From Micromonospora haikouensis (GTDB taxonomy: Bacteria; Actinomycetota; Actinomycetes; Mycobacteriales; Micromonosporaceae): a stretch of 64,000 nt of DNA. The notes under the pieces were generated by a model, which searched no databases, was not told where the DNA came from, and was given only the letters and a program-made list of their open reading frames with translations. A program made the translations under genes and the position numbers. Positions 1 to 9,437 of the stretch are shown here, piece by piece. The first letter of the stretch is position 1. Each line of letters opens with the position of its first letter. The stretch lies in contig NZ_FMCW01000014.1 of the NCBI RefSeq assembly GCF_900091595.1, positions 62,001 through 126,000 on the forward strand, given 5' to 3'.

Positions 1-983
1 CAGGTGCACCCCGCGGGACTGGACGATCCGCTGCCCCTCGGTGTCGACGCGCGCGTTGAGCTGCGGGAAGCGGCGCAGGCCGCTGAGGCAGATCCGGGCC
101 AGCAGGGCCAGCAGGCTCACCGGCGCGTCCGGGGTCGCGGCGTTGATCGCCCGGCGGGTCTCCACCAGGGCGGTGGCGTCCGCGTCGACCCAGATGGTCA
201 CCTCGGGGATCTCCCGCCGGCTGCGGGAGAGCTTGTCGGCGATCACCTTGCGGACGCCGGTGAGCGGGACGACCAGGTCCTCCTCGCCCGCCGGCACGGC
301 GACCCGTCCCGCCGCGGTCGGGCCGTCGGCCCCACCGGTCGGGGCCGCGTCGGGGCGGTCGGGCACCGGGGTGGGCCGGGGGGCCGGGGCCGGGCCGGCG
401 AGGGCCGCCTCGACGTCGGCCCGGCGCACCACCCCGCCCGGGCCGCTCCCGCGCAGGGTGGCCGGGTCGATGCCGTGCTCCCGGGCCAGCCGCCGGACGA
501 TCGGGGAGATCACCAGGGCGACCGCGCCCCCGGGTACCGCCGCCGGCCCGGAAGCCGCCGCGACGGGCGCGGGGGCCGGGGCGGGCGCGAAATCGGGGGC
601 CGGGGCGGGTTCGGGGGCGACGGAGAGCCGGGGCCGGCGGCGTCGCCGACCCGCCGCGCCGTGCCCGGTGCCGTACCCGATGAGGACGTTGCCGCTGCCG
701 GCGCGCTCCTCCTCCCGGTAGGTGGCGTGCCCGGCGGGCTCGCCGTCGGCGGGCGCGATGGTGATCAGCGGCTGGCCGACCGGGCGCGTCTCGCCCGCCG
801 CGCCGTGCAGGGCCACCACCCGCCCGGCATACGGGCAGGGCACGTCCACGACGGCCTTCGCGGTCTCCACCTCGACCACGCTCTGGTCCACCGTCACGGT
901 GTCGCCGACGGCGACCCGCCATTCGACGATCTCCGCCTCGGTCAGCCCCTCGCCGAGGTCGGGCAGGAGGAACACCTGCTCGG

Positions 984-987
<4 letters not shown>
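1..987 (-). CDS. bkdC: Dihydrolipoamide acyltransferase (E2) of a 2-oxoacid dehydrogenase, 3' end outside window
   Basis: E2 core of a branched-chain 2-oxoacid (or pyruvate) dehydrogenase; it takes the acyl group from E1 on a swinging lipoyl arm and passes it to CoA. The 329 visible codons show an N-terminal lipoyl domain with the lipoylated lysine in the motif ETAKAVVDVP (about residue 44), an Ala/Pro-rich linker, a peripheral subunit-binding domain around residues 165-200 (VRRLAREHGIDPATLRGSGP), and the beginning of the catalytic domain. The catalytic HxxxD motif would lie beyond the window edge, so the gene is cut by the window, not broken. Its ATG overlaps the stop of the E1beta gene (ATGA), so the two are translationally coupled. 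The substrate class is inferred from the three-gene operon and the Lrp neighbour; a pyruvate-specific complex cannot be excluded. Confidence 0.9.
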
Positions 988-1999
<1,012 letters not shown>

Positions 2000-2000
<1 letters not shown>

Positions 2001-3193
2001 CAGCGCCCGTCCTCGCGGTCGGCGGCCAGCTCGGCGCGCACCAGCTCCCGCTGCTCGACCAGTTGCGGGGTCGGCGTGGCGTAGACGTGGTCGAAGAGGC
2101 TCAGCGGGTCGACCTCGGGCTGGGTGTGCATCCGCTCGCGCAGGTCGGCCGCGTACGCCTCGGCCTGTTCGGCGATCGCGGCGACGGCCGCGTCGTCGAG
2201 CGCGCCGCGCGTGCGCAGGTACGTCTCCAGCCGGGCGACCGGGTCGCGGTCGCGCCAGGTGTCGACCTCGGCGCCGTCGCGGTAGCGGGTGGCGTCGTCG
2301 GCGTTGGTGTGCGGCTCCATCCGGTAGGTGTGCGCCTCGACCAGGTAGGGGCCGTTGCCGGCGCGGGCGTGCGCGACCGCGCGGGTGAGCACGGCGAGCA
2401 CGGCGACGGGGTCGTTGCCGTCCACCTGCTCGCTGGGCACGCCGTAGCCGACGCCCTTGTACGCCAGCGACGGGGCGGCGGTCTGCCGCGACAGCGGGAC
2501 GCTGATGGCGTACTTGTTGTTCTGCACGAAGAACACGACGGGGGCCTTGAACACGGCGGCGAAGTTGACGCCCTCGTGGAAGTCGCCCTCGCTGGTGGCG
2601 CCGTCGCCGATGAAGGCCAGGGCCACGGTGTCGCGGCCCTGGTGGGCCTCCCCGTAGGCGAGGCCGGCGGCGTGCACGCACTGGGTGGCCAGGGGGGTGC
2701 ACTGCGGGGCGGTGTGCACCCGGGTGGGGTCGTACCCGCAGTGCCAGTCGCCGCGCAGCAGGGTGAGCACCTCGACGGGGTCGATGCCCCGGGAGACCAG
2801 CGCCATCGACTCGCGGTAGGTCGGGAAGACCCAGTCGGTGTCGCGGACGGCGAGCACCGCGCCGACCTGGCAGGCCTCCTGGCCGCGCGAGGACGGGTAG
2901 ACGGCGAGCCGGCCCTGCTTGGTCAGGGCGGTGGCCTGGGTGTCGAAGCGCCGGCCGACCACCATGCGGCGGTACATCTCGCGCAGGGCCTCGACGGGCG
3001 GCTCGGGGTAGTCGGCGCGGGCCGGCCGGGGCGTGCCGTCGGGGTCCAGCAGCCGCACCGGTTCGGTCTGCGGCAGAAGGGCGGCGGCGGGGTCGGTCGC
3101 CGCCTGCTCGCGGGCGGGGGCCTTGGTGGGCTTCTTGGCCGGCGGGCGGGTGCGCGGGGATGCCCTGCGGACCGCCTGGGGTGTGGTCGTCAC
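2000..3193 (-). CDS. bkdA: 2-oxoacid dehydrogenase E1 alpha subunit
   Basis: Alpha subunit (397 aa) that binds thiamine diphosphate. The GTG start at 3193 is preceded by a clear AGGAGG; longer in-frame extensions upstream lack a ribosome site and cross the regulator's promoter region. The first 45 residues are Ala/Pro/Lys-rich and probably disordered. The catalytic part shows PSSRGQEACQVGAVLA, the ThDP/Mg motif starting GDGATSEGDFHEG and ending VQNNKYAISVP, and the phosphorylation-loop region YRMEPHTNADDATRYR. It heads the operon with E1beta and E2 and is divergent from an Lrp/AsnC gene, the usual local regulator of such operons. Confidence 0.92.
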
Positions 3194-3298
3194 GGCGGGG
3201 ACCTCCTGGACTTGTGGTGGACCTATGCTCCTGCCGATGGATGATTGACTCAACACGCAGGATGAACGCGGGACGAATGGCGGGGGAAAGGGCCGGAT

Positions 3299-3805
3299 GT
3301 GAGCCAGCAGACCACCGGGGAGCCGGGCACGGAGGGCGGTACGGGACGTTCGGCCGGGCCGCTCGACGAGGTGGACCGGCGCATCCTCGACGAACTGGCC
3401 CGCGACGGGCGGATCTCCATCCGTACCCTCGCCGAGCGGGTGCACGTCTCCCGGACCAACGCGTACGCGCGGGTGGAGCGGCTGCTGCGCGACGGCGTGA
3501 TCACCGGCTTCCGGGCCCGGGTCGCGCCCGAGCCGGCCGGGCTGGGCACCTCGGCGTACATCGCGCTGACCATCCAGCAGAACACCTGGCGGGAGGTGTC
3601 GGCCGAGCTGGCCCGGGTGCGCTACGTCGAGCACGTCGCGCTGCTCAGCGGCGAGCACGACGTCCTCGCCCTGGTCCGGGCGCCGGACAACGCCACCCTG
3701 CGGGACGTGGTGCTGGACCGGGTGCAGGGCATCGCCGGGGTGCTGTCCACCCGCAGCTGGCTCGTCTTCGACGAGTTCGAGGGCACCCGCAGCCCGTGGG
3801 CGTGA
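3299..3805 (+). CDS. bkdR: Lrp/AsnC-family transcriptional regulator, divergent from the bkd operon
   Basis: 168-aa feast/famine regulator. Residues about 20-70 form the winged HTH (DRRILDELARDGRISIRTLAERV followed by VSRTNAYARVERLL), and the rest is the RAM ligand-binding domain. The N-terminal 20 residues are Gly/Thr-rich. The GTG start follows GGGGGAAAGGGCCGGAT. It is divergent from the E1alpha gene with about 105 bp between the starts; that gap contains the small palindrome TTGACTCAA (3245-3253), a plausible but untested operator. By family precedent it would sense a branched-chain amino acid or 2-oxoacid and control the operon. The symbol is assigned by context. Confidence 0.85.
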   Translation: MSQQTTGEPGTEGGTGRSAGPLDEVDRRILDELARDGRISIRTLAERVHVSRTNAYARVERLLRDGVITGFRARVAPEPAGLGTSAYIALTIQQNTWREVSAELARVRYVEHVALLSGEHDVLALVRAPDNATLRDVVLDRVQGIAGVLSTRSWLVFDEFEGTRSPWA

Positions 3806-3812
3806 GCCGGGC

Positions 3813-4793
3813 TCAGTGCGCAGGCGGGGCCGCGAGGCCGGCGCGGTCGGCCAGCTCCAGCAGCGGCTCCAGCGAGAAACGCGGGCCGTCCAGGCCGGCG
3901 TGCGGGTCGCCGCGCTCGGCGAAGCGCGCCGGCAGGGTGAGCACGTCGAAGTCCTCCGGCCGGGCGTCGTCCAGCTCCGCCCAGTCCAGCGGCGCGGAGA
4001 CCAGCGCCGCCGGGGTGGGCCGGATCGAGTACGCCGAGGCCATCGTGTGGTCCCGCGACATCTGGTTGTAGTCGACGAAGACCGGCCGGTCCCGCTGCTC
4101 GCGCCACCAGGTGGTGGTGACCAGGTGCGGCAGGCGGCGCTGCAGCTCGCGGCCCAGCGCCAGCACCGCCCGGCGGCAGTCGCCGAAGCCCCACCTCGGC
4201 TCGATCGACAGGTAGACGTGCAGGCCCCGCCCGCCGGTGGTCTTCGGGTAGCCGACCAGCCCCAGCTCGGCCAGCACCGCCCGCAGCTCGCGGGCGACCG
4301 GGACCACCTGCGCGAAGTCGACCCCGGGCATGGGGTCGAGGTCGACGCGGAGCTGGTCGGGGCGTTCGGTGTCGGCGGCGGTGACCGGCCACGGGTGGAA
4401 GCGCAGCGTGCCGAGGTTGGCCGCCCAGATCACCACCGCCAGCTCGCCGGGCGCGACCTCGTCGGCCGTGCGTCCGCTGGGGAACGTCAGGTGGGCGGTG
4501 CGCACCCAGTCGGGTGCGCCGGCCGGCAGCCGCTTCTGGTAGAACGCGTCGCCCCGGTTGCTCTGCCGGGTGGCGATCCGCGCACCCTCGAACACGCCCC
4601 GGGGCCACCGCTCCAGCATGGTCGGGCGGTCCCGCAGGGCGCGCAGGATCCCGTCGCCGACGGCGAGGAAGTAGCGCACCACGTCGAGCTTGGTCAGGCC
4701 GCGCTCGGGAAAGTACGGCTTGTCGGGGCTGGAGACGCGGACCACCCGCTCCCCGACCCTGATCTCCTGCGCCGCCGTGGCCACGACTGCCAC
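3813..4793 (-). CDS. ligD: LigD-type primase-polymerase (NHEJ polymerase domain protein)
   Basis: Stand-alone polymerase domain of the bacterial non-homologous end-joining ligase system (about 326 aa). It shows VSSPDKPYFPERGLTKLDVV near the start, RQSNRGDAFYQKRLPAGAP, the metal-binding DLDPMPG segment, and GGRGLHVYLSI, all typical of the archaeo-eukaryotic primase fold of LigD. No ligase or nuclease domain is attached, as is common in actinobacteria that carry several split LigD genes. The start is chosen at GTG 4793 (alternative GTG 4784); the longer upstream extension is low-complexity Arg/Pro sequence. Its 3' end is 7 bp from the convergent Lrp gene. Confidence 0.88.
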   Translation of the reverse strand: MAVVATAAQEIRVGERVVRVSSPDKPYFPERGLTKLDVVRYFLAVGDGILRALRDRPTMLERWPRGVFEGARIATRQSNRGDAFYQKRLPAGAPDWVRTAHLTFPSGRTADEVAPGELAVVIWAANLGTLRFHPWPVTAADTERPDQLRVDLDPMPGVDFAQVVPVARELRAVLAELGLVGYPKTTGGRGLHVYLSIEPRWGFGDCRRAVLALGRELQRRLPHLVTTTWWREQRDRPVFVDYNQMSRDHTMASAYSIRPTPAALVSAPLDWAELDDARPEDFDVLTLPARFAERGDPHAGLDGPRFSLEPLLELADRAGLAAPPAH

Positions 4794-4866
4794 CGTACGA
4801 CGCCGCGCCGACGGGCGCAGGCAGGTCGGGGGCGGTCCGGCGGGCGTGCGGCGCGGCCCGGCGCGG

Positions 4867-5688
4867 TCAGGGCCTGCGGGCCACGCAGCCGTACTGCGGG
4901 ACGACGGCCGGCTCCTCGCCATCGTCCGGCCGCCACCGCGCGCACGACACCAGGCCCGGCTCCACCAGCTCCAGGCCGTCGAGGAACCGGGCGATCTCCG
5001 CTCCGGTGCGCGCGCGGATCGGGGGCGCGGCGTTGGCGTTCCAGAACTCCATGGCGGGCACGTTCGCCTCGCCGCCCAGCTCGACGGTGGGATGGGTGAG
5101 CGCCAGGTAGCTGCCCGGAGGCATCGCGTCCATCAGCCGGCGCACTATCGCCACGGCCTCGTCGGTGTCGAGGACGAAGTTGAGGATGCCCAGCATCATC
5201 ACGGCCACCGGCCGGTCGAGGTCCAGCGTCCGGGCGGCGGCGGTCAGGATGGACGCCGGGTCGTGGACGTCCGCCTCGACGTAGTCCGTGGCGCCCTCGG
5301 CGGAGCTGGTCAGCAGGGCGCGGGCGTGCACGAGGACCATCGGGTCGTTGTCGACGTAGACGATCCGCGCGTCGGGGGCGACGGCCTGCGCGACCTGGTG
5401 GGTGTTGTCGGCGGTCGGCAGGCCGGTGCCGATGTCGAGGAACTGCCGCACGCCCGCCTCGCCGGCCAGGTGCCGCACGGCGCGGGCGAGGAAGCGCCGG
5501 TCGGCCCGGGCGACCTCCCCGATGACCGGGAACATCGCGCGGACGTGGTCGCCGACCCGACGGTCCGGCTCGAAGTTGTCCTTGCCGCCGAGCCAGTAGT
5601 TCCACACCCGGGCGTTGTGCGCCACCGAGGTGTCGATGGGCTCGACCCGTTCGCCGTCGCGAACCCCGACGTCGCCGGACTCTGACAC
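4867..5688 (-). CDS. SAM-dependent methyltransferase, DUF574 / Methyltransf_19 family
   Basis: 273-aa protein of the large actinobacterial DUF574 family. Its start, MSESGDVG, leads into the family signature VAHNARVWNYWLGGKDNFEP (about residues 23-42), then the SAM-binding motif I FLDIGTGLPTADNTH, and the acidic loop VYVDNDPMVLVHARALL. The reaction and substrate of the family are mostly unknown, and its members are strongly expanded in Streptomyces and Micromonospora. It is monocistronic, on the same strand as the LigD polymerase, with a short gap. Nothing in its context gives a specific role. Confidence 0.85.
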   Translation of the reverse strand: MSESGDVGVRDGERVEPIDTSVAHNARVWNYWLGGKDNFEPDRRVGDHVRAMFPVIGEVARADRRFLARAVRHLAGEAGVRQFLDIGTGLPTADNTHQVAQAVAPDARIVYVDNDPMVLVHARALLTSSAEGATDYVEADVHDPASILTAAARTLDLDRPVAVMMLGILNFVLDTDEAVAIVRRLMDAMPPGSYLALTHPTVELGGEANVPAMEFWNANAAPPIRARTGAEIARFLDGLELVEPGLVSCARWRPDDGEEPAVVPQYGCVARRP

Positions 5689-5756
5689 GAAAACTCCTCG
5701 GCTGTCGCGGATGTCCGGTCAGCCTAGCTCCGCGCCCGGCGGACGATCGGGTCGGG

Positions 5757-6083
5757 TCAGGACAGCAGCGCCACCCCGACGACCATCAGCGGCAGCGAGA
5801 CGAACAGGAAGATGCCGACCCCGGTGAGCACCCGCCCGCCGCCCGCGTCCTCCCGCTCGGGGGCCAACCCGAAGGCCGCCCGGGCGGGCAGCATGCCGAT
5901 CCGGCTCAGGGTCAGGTCGCCGGTGAGCCCGAGCAGGGTGCCGACGACGATGAGCGCGACGCCGAGCCGGAAGGCGAACTCGCCGCCGCTGACCGCCGTC
6001 CACACGCCCGCGGCGGCGGCGACCGCCACCAGCGCGACGACGAACAGCACGAGCGCCTCGCGTAGACCCCGGACCACCGTCAT
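5757..6083 (-). CDS. Small multi-pass membrane protein, unknown function
   Basis: 108-aa protein starting at the ATG at 6083, behind the good site GAGAGGGG. It shows three hydrophobic stretches: residues about 10-28 (LVLFVVALVAVAAAAGVW), 34-55 (FAFRLGVALIVVGTLLGLTG), and the C-terminus from about 86 (VLTGVGIFLFVSLPLMVVGV). A short polar loop with PEREDAGGGR lies between the second and third. I do not recognise a family. Longer upstream reading of the frame has no ribosome site. Confidence 0.65.
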   Translation of the reverse strand: MTVVRGLREALVLFVVALVAVAAAAGVWTAVSGGEFAFRLGVALIVVGTLLGLTGDLTLSRIGMLPARAAFGLAPEREDAGGGRVLTGVGIFLFVSLPLMVVGVALLS

Positions 6084-6254
6084 CGCCGCGCACCCCTCTC
6101 GGCCGGCCCGCGGCCGGCGCCCGTCGACACCCGCGCCGCCGGGGCCACCGGCGGCGCGGGTGACATTCTGCCGGGCGTACGGCCACGGCGCTGCCCCGTG
6201 CCGCAGGTGCGCGCCGGCCGGGTGGACGCGGTCCACCCGGCCGGCGCGGCCGAC

Positions 6255-6494
6255 TCAGCTCTTCTCGCGCTGGAGCCGATCCATCAGCATCTGCTTGCCC
6301 TGCTCGCCCGCCTTGCGATTGTTCTCCTGGATCTTGCGGAACCAGGTGGCGAGTTCCTTGTCGCCGCGCTCCTCGGCGTCGGAGATGTAGATCTCCATCC
6401 GGTAGACGTGCTCCAGCGACATCTGCAGCGCGTGGATCAGGTCGTAGTTCTTGTCCCGCACCGGACTGCTGATCTCCCTGACCATCGTGGCCAC
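6255..6494 (-). CDS. Small conserved-looking helical protein
   Basis: 79-aa soluble protein. The GTG at 6494 is chosen because GGAGG lies 6 nt upstream; an in-frame ATG three codons later (VATMVREIS) is possible. The protein is charged and helical, with segments NYDLIHALQMSLEHVYRMEI and LATWFRKIQENNRKAGEQG, and no cysteines or signal peptide. No domain is recognised. It stands alone between a membrane protein gene and the degraded region that follows. Confidence 0.6.
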   Translation of the reverse strand: MATMVREISSPVRDKNYDLIHALQMSLEHVYRMEIYISDAEERGDKELATWFRKIQENNRKAGEQGKQMLMDRLQREKS

Positions 6495-6641
6495 GGCCAA
6501 CCTCCCCGTGTCTCGGCTACCGTTCGGCCCCGCGCTTACCCGCCGGGCCCGGTCGTACGCGCCCGCCACAGGGAGGGGATAACCAGCGTCGCGTCTCATT
6601 GCACACGTCGCCAACCGGTCGATATCAGGTGAGAAAGGGCC

Positions 6642-7141
6642 ATGGATGTGCTTGCCGGTCACAGCCGTACGGGTCCGCCCGGGCGGCCTTCCGTCGGCGG
6701 CTCCCGGTTCACCCCGGCGCGGTGCTGCGGGCCGGGGTGGCCGCGCTGCGGGCCGGCCCGGTGGTGCTGACCCCCAACCTGACCGAGGCGACGCACCTGC
6801 TGGGCCGCGACCCCGGCGACGACCTGGACGCCGAGGCGGCCGAGCTGGCCCGCCGGTACGACGCCGTGGTCTCCCTCTACGGCCACATCGCCGCACCGGA
6901 CGGGCGGTGCTGGCGGGAGGAGAGCGGCGACGCGGGGCTGGGCACCTCCGGCAGCGGGGACGTACGCGCCGGGCTGCTGGCGGGCCTGCTGTCCCGGGGC
7001 GCCGAGCCGGCGCAGGCGGCCTGCTGGGCGGCGTTCGCGCACGCGGTCAGCGGGCAGCGTCTGGTGCCCCGGTTCGGCCGGATCGGCTTCCTCGCCCGCG
7101 AGCTGCTCGACGAGATCCCGCACACCCTCGCCACGGTCTGA
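6642..7141 (+). pseudogene. nnrD: Degraded ADP-dependent NAD(P)H-hydrate dehydratase (NnrD/YjeF-C type) gene
   Basis: The last part reads like the C-terminal half of a NAD(P)HX dehydratase: VLTPNLTEATHLLG, then the nucleotide-binding SGSGDVRAGLLAGLL, ending GFLARELLDEIP. Upstream, an ATG at 6642 opens a frame containing VGGSRFTP, the family's N-terminal motif, which must shift by one base near 6711-6716 (ACCCCGG, one C apparently missing) to continue as GAVLRAGVAALRAG. Directly after this, near 6755, the sequence jumps to VVLTPN, so roughly the middle third of the normal gene is gone. One frameshift plus one internal deletion make it a pseudogene. It ends 60 bp before the TnpB element, which may be connected with its decay. 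Confidence 0.7.
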
Positions 7142-7201
7142 CCACAGCGTCTGCAGTGCGGATGCCTTCGAGCGTTCAGCGATGCACATAGAGTAGGGGC
7201 C

Positions 7202-8454
7202 GTGCAGCTCCGTTACCAGTCCCGTGTCTTCCCGACGCCCGGCCAGCAGGTCGAGCTGGCCAAGGCGTTTGGCTGCGCGCGGGTGGTGTTCAACGACGGA
7301 CTCAGGCTGCGCCGGACCGCGCGTGAGGCGGGCGATAAGTACATCTCCGACGTGGAGTTGTCGCGCCGCCTGATCACCGAGGCCAAGCAGACTCCGCAAC
7401 GGGCCTGGTTAGGCGAGGTGTCCGCCGTGGTGTTGCAGCAGGCCCTCGCGGACCTGAACTCCGCGTACCGCAACTTCTTCGCCTCGGTCTCAGGCAAGCG
7501 CAAGGGCCGCAAGGTCGCCCCGCCGAGATGCCGGTCGCGTAAGGACAACCGGCAGGCTATCCGATTCACGAGAAACTCCCGCTTCAAGGTCCTGGACAAC
7601 GGCCACCTTCGGCTGCCGAAGATCGGTGGCCTTGTGATCCGCTGGTCCAGGTCGCTACCGTCCGCCCCGTCCTCGGTTACCGTGATCAAGGACGCGATGG
7701 GCCGGTACTTCGCCTCATTCGTCGTTCAGACAACCAACGACGAGGATCTGCCACCGGTCGAGTCCGAGGTTGGTGTCGACCTGGGCCTGACGCACTTCGC
7801 CGTACTCTCAGATGGCACAAAGGTGACCGCGCCGAGGTTTCTACGCCGCGCCGCGCGCAAGATCAAGCGGCTACAACAAGCCCTCTCGCGCAAGCAGAAG
7901 GGCTCGGCCAACCGCAAGAAGGCCGTCGAGAAGGTCGCCCGCGCCCACGCGCGGGTGGCCGATACCCGGCGGGACTGGCAGCACAAACTGTCCACGGCGA
8001 TCATCCGCGAAAACCAAGCGGTGTACGTCGAGGACCTGCGCGTTGCCGGTCTCGCCCGGACCCGGCTCGCCAAGAGCGTCCACGACGCCGGGTGGGCCAG
8101 TTTCACCGCCATGCTGGAGTACAAGGCCGCCCGGTACGGGCGCACCTTCGCCCGGGTGAACCGGTTCTTCCCGTCCACCCGCATGTGCTCACAGTGTGGC
8201 TGCATCAACGACAAGATGGCCCTCAACGTCCGAGCGTGGGACTGTCCCTGCGGAGCAGCCCACGACCGAGACGTCAACGCCGCCATCAATGTCCTCGCCG
8301 CCGGACGGGCGGAGAGCCTGAACGACCGTGGAGCGCAGATAAGACCAGGACTTGTCCCGGCACCGCGCGGCGAAGCGGTAACCCACCCAGATGCCGCGTG
8401 TTCCACTCGCAGCGTGGAGGGAATCTCCATCCTTCAGGGAGGAGAGGACGTCAA
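7202..8454 (+). mobile_element. IS1341-type (IS200/IS605 group) element, tnpB only, left end not resolved
   Basis: A tnpB gene with no tnpA transposase nearby, followed by a canonical right end: an imperfect hairpin at 8425-8444 and then GGACGTCAA, whose TCAA (8451-8454) matches the right cleavage tetranucleotide of this group. The left end must lie between about 7141 and 7202; I see no convincing left hairpin or target motif there. With no Y1 transposase it can only be moved in trans. Confidence 0.7.
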
Positions 8455-8527
8455 TACATCGACCCGTGGGAAGCTGAACTGCCACCACCACGCGCGCCGG
8501 CGCCCGGTGCGGCAGGCCATCCGGTAG
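7202..8527 (+). CDS. tnpB: TnpB RNA-guided endonuclease (OrfB)
   Basis: 441-aa TnpB, the transposon-encoded ancestor of Cas12 that cuts DNA guided by an RNA from the element's right end. The split RuvC site is complete: Asp193 in GVDLGLTHFA, Glu277 in VYVEDLRVAGL and the acidic HDRD (354-357) before VNAAINVLAAGR. The zinc finger has CSQCGC and CPC (Cys329, 332, 348, 350). The start is GTG. The frame does not stop at the usual place: it runs through the right-end hairpin (codons about 407-417) and about 24 codons into flanking DNA, so the native stop codon lay in, or was replaced by, sequence at the insertion site. The domain part is intact and likely active. Confidence 0.93.
   Translation: MQLRYQSRVFPTPGQQVELAKAFGCARVVFNDGLRLRRTAREAGDKYISDVELSRRLITEAKQTPQRAWLGEVSAVVLQQALADLNSAYRNFFASVSGKRKGRKVAPPRCRSRKDNRQAIRFTRNSRFKVLDNGHLRLPKIGGLVIRWSRSLPSAPSSVTVIKDAMGRYFASFVVQTTNDEDLPPVESEVGVDLGLTHFAVLSDGTKVTAPRFLRRAARKIKRLQQALSRKQKGSANRKKAVEKVARAHARVADTRRDWQHKLSTAIIRENQAVYVEDLRVAGLARTRLAKSVHDAGWASFTAMLEYKAARYGRTFARVNRFFPSTRMCSQCGCINDKMALNVRAWDCPCGAAHDRDVNAAINVLAAGRAESLNDRGAQIRPGLVPAPRGEAVTHPDAACSTRSVEGISILQGGEDVNTSTRGKLNCHHHARRRPVRQAIR
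8421..8454 (+). ncRNA. Right-end hairpin, 3' part of the TnpB omega/reRNA scaffold
   Basis: The stem CTCC..CC / GG..GGAG closes a TTCA loop (8425-8444) and is followed by AGGACGTCAA. This layout is the standard right end of tnpB elements, where the guide RNA scaffold ends and the guide is read from adjacent DNA. The guide here would start at 8455 (TACATCGACCCGTGGG). The 5' boundary of the RNA, somewhere inside the tnpB 3' region, cannot be placed. Confidence 0.6.
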
Positions 8528-8794
8528 CCGCAGCGCAAAGGCGTGTTCAAGATGGCACCCGCGGGGCAGCTGAAACCAAGGTCCGGGCTCACTCCGGTGG
8601 GCCGCAGCGGATTCTGCGGCGTGGGCGTCGTCAACACTTACAACGCAGTCGAGTGACCGTCTGACGGAGAATCGGTGGTACCCGGCGCATATTGGGCTTT
8701 ACCAGCCTCCTAAAGGAGAAGCCCAGCGCGGTCGCTGGTCGACGGGACCTCGACCGACGCGTTCCGGTCCTTCCCGGCGCCAGGAAATCCTGGG
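8528..8794. other. Gene-free stretch right of the TnpB element
   Basis: About 270 bp without a supported gene. The TnpB frame, after its stop at 8527, stays open to 8656 and encodes low-complexity sequence that I do not recognise. I see no promoter, strong hairpin or repeat of the right end here. It is probably residual DNA of the former insertion target. Confidence 0.5.
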
Positions 8795-9373
8795 TCAGAA
8801 CTTGCCGCTGACGAGCCGCACGGGATGGCCGAGTCGCCCGCCGACCTCGGCGACGAAGGCGGGCAGCAGGGGCGGGCAGTTCCAGAACGTGAAGCCGAGC
8901 GCCCCGACGGCCCACGGCTCCGATTCCCACTGCCATTCGTTGAGGGCGACAGGCAGACCGCAGTAGGCGCACGTCGCCTCGGCGGGGCCGCCGTCCATCC
9001 AACCCTTGGCCGCCGAGTGGAACCGCCGCCACTGCGACGGGACCGGGCCGGTGTAGGAGCCGTCCCGCTGTTCGAGGCGTCCGCAGTGCGGGCACTGCAG
9101 GCCGCCGTCGTCCTGACCCGGGTAGAAGACGGTGCGACGGACGATGACCCCCATGCCGTCGGCCCACAGGTCGGGCACACCCGGCCCCTGCTCGGCGACC
9201 GTCGTGCCGAACCGGGGACCCGGGGCGTGCCCCGATCCCCCGAGCACGCAGTCCGAGCGCTCGGCACGCACGATGCCCTCCGCGACGAGCCACGCCAGAA
9301 CGGCTCCGGCGAGTCCCGCCGCTTCGCCCTGCGTGGCATCGAGATCGACGATCGCCTGGAAGTAGTCACCCAC
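8795..9373 (-). CDS. Conserved-looking hypothetical protein with two CxxC zinc-ribbon motifs
   Basis: 192-aa soluble protein starting MGDYFQAIVDLDATQ. It contains CPHCGRLEQRDG (about residues 94-105) and CAYCGLPVALNEWQWE (about 135-150), which together look like one treble-clef or zinc-ribbon site. The N-terminal half resembles small actinobacterial proteins of unknown role. The C-terminus is rich in Trp and Pro. It is monocistronic, and no neighbour suggests a job. Function unknown. Confidence 0.65.
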   Translation of the reverse strand: MGDYFQAIVDLDATQGEAAGLAGAVLAWLVAEGIVRAERSDCVLGGSGHAPGPRFGTTVAEQGPGVPDLWADGMGVIVRRTVFYPGQDDGGLQCPHCGRLEQRDGSYTGPVPSQWRRFHSAAKGWMDGGPAEATCAYCGLPVALNEWQWESEPWAVGALGFTFWNCPPLLPAFVAEVGGRLGHPVRLVSGKF

Positions 9374-9437
9374 GGAGGGATCATAGGGAGACCCGCCGAC
9401 GTAGTAGTGGGGCTGCGGTGCGAAGCGAAGCCGCTAG

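Noticed and set aside
8528..8656. Small protein after TnpB
   Set aside because: The frame only continues the TnpB frame past its stop and has no start, ribosome site or known domain.
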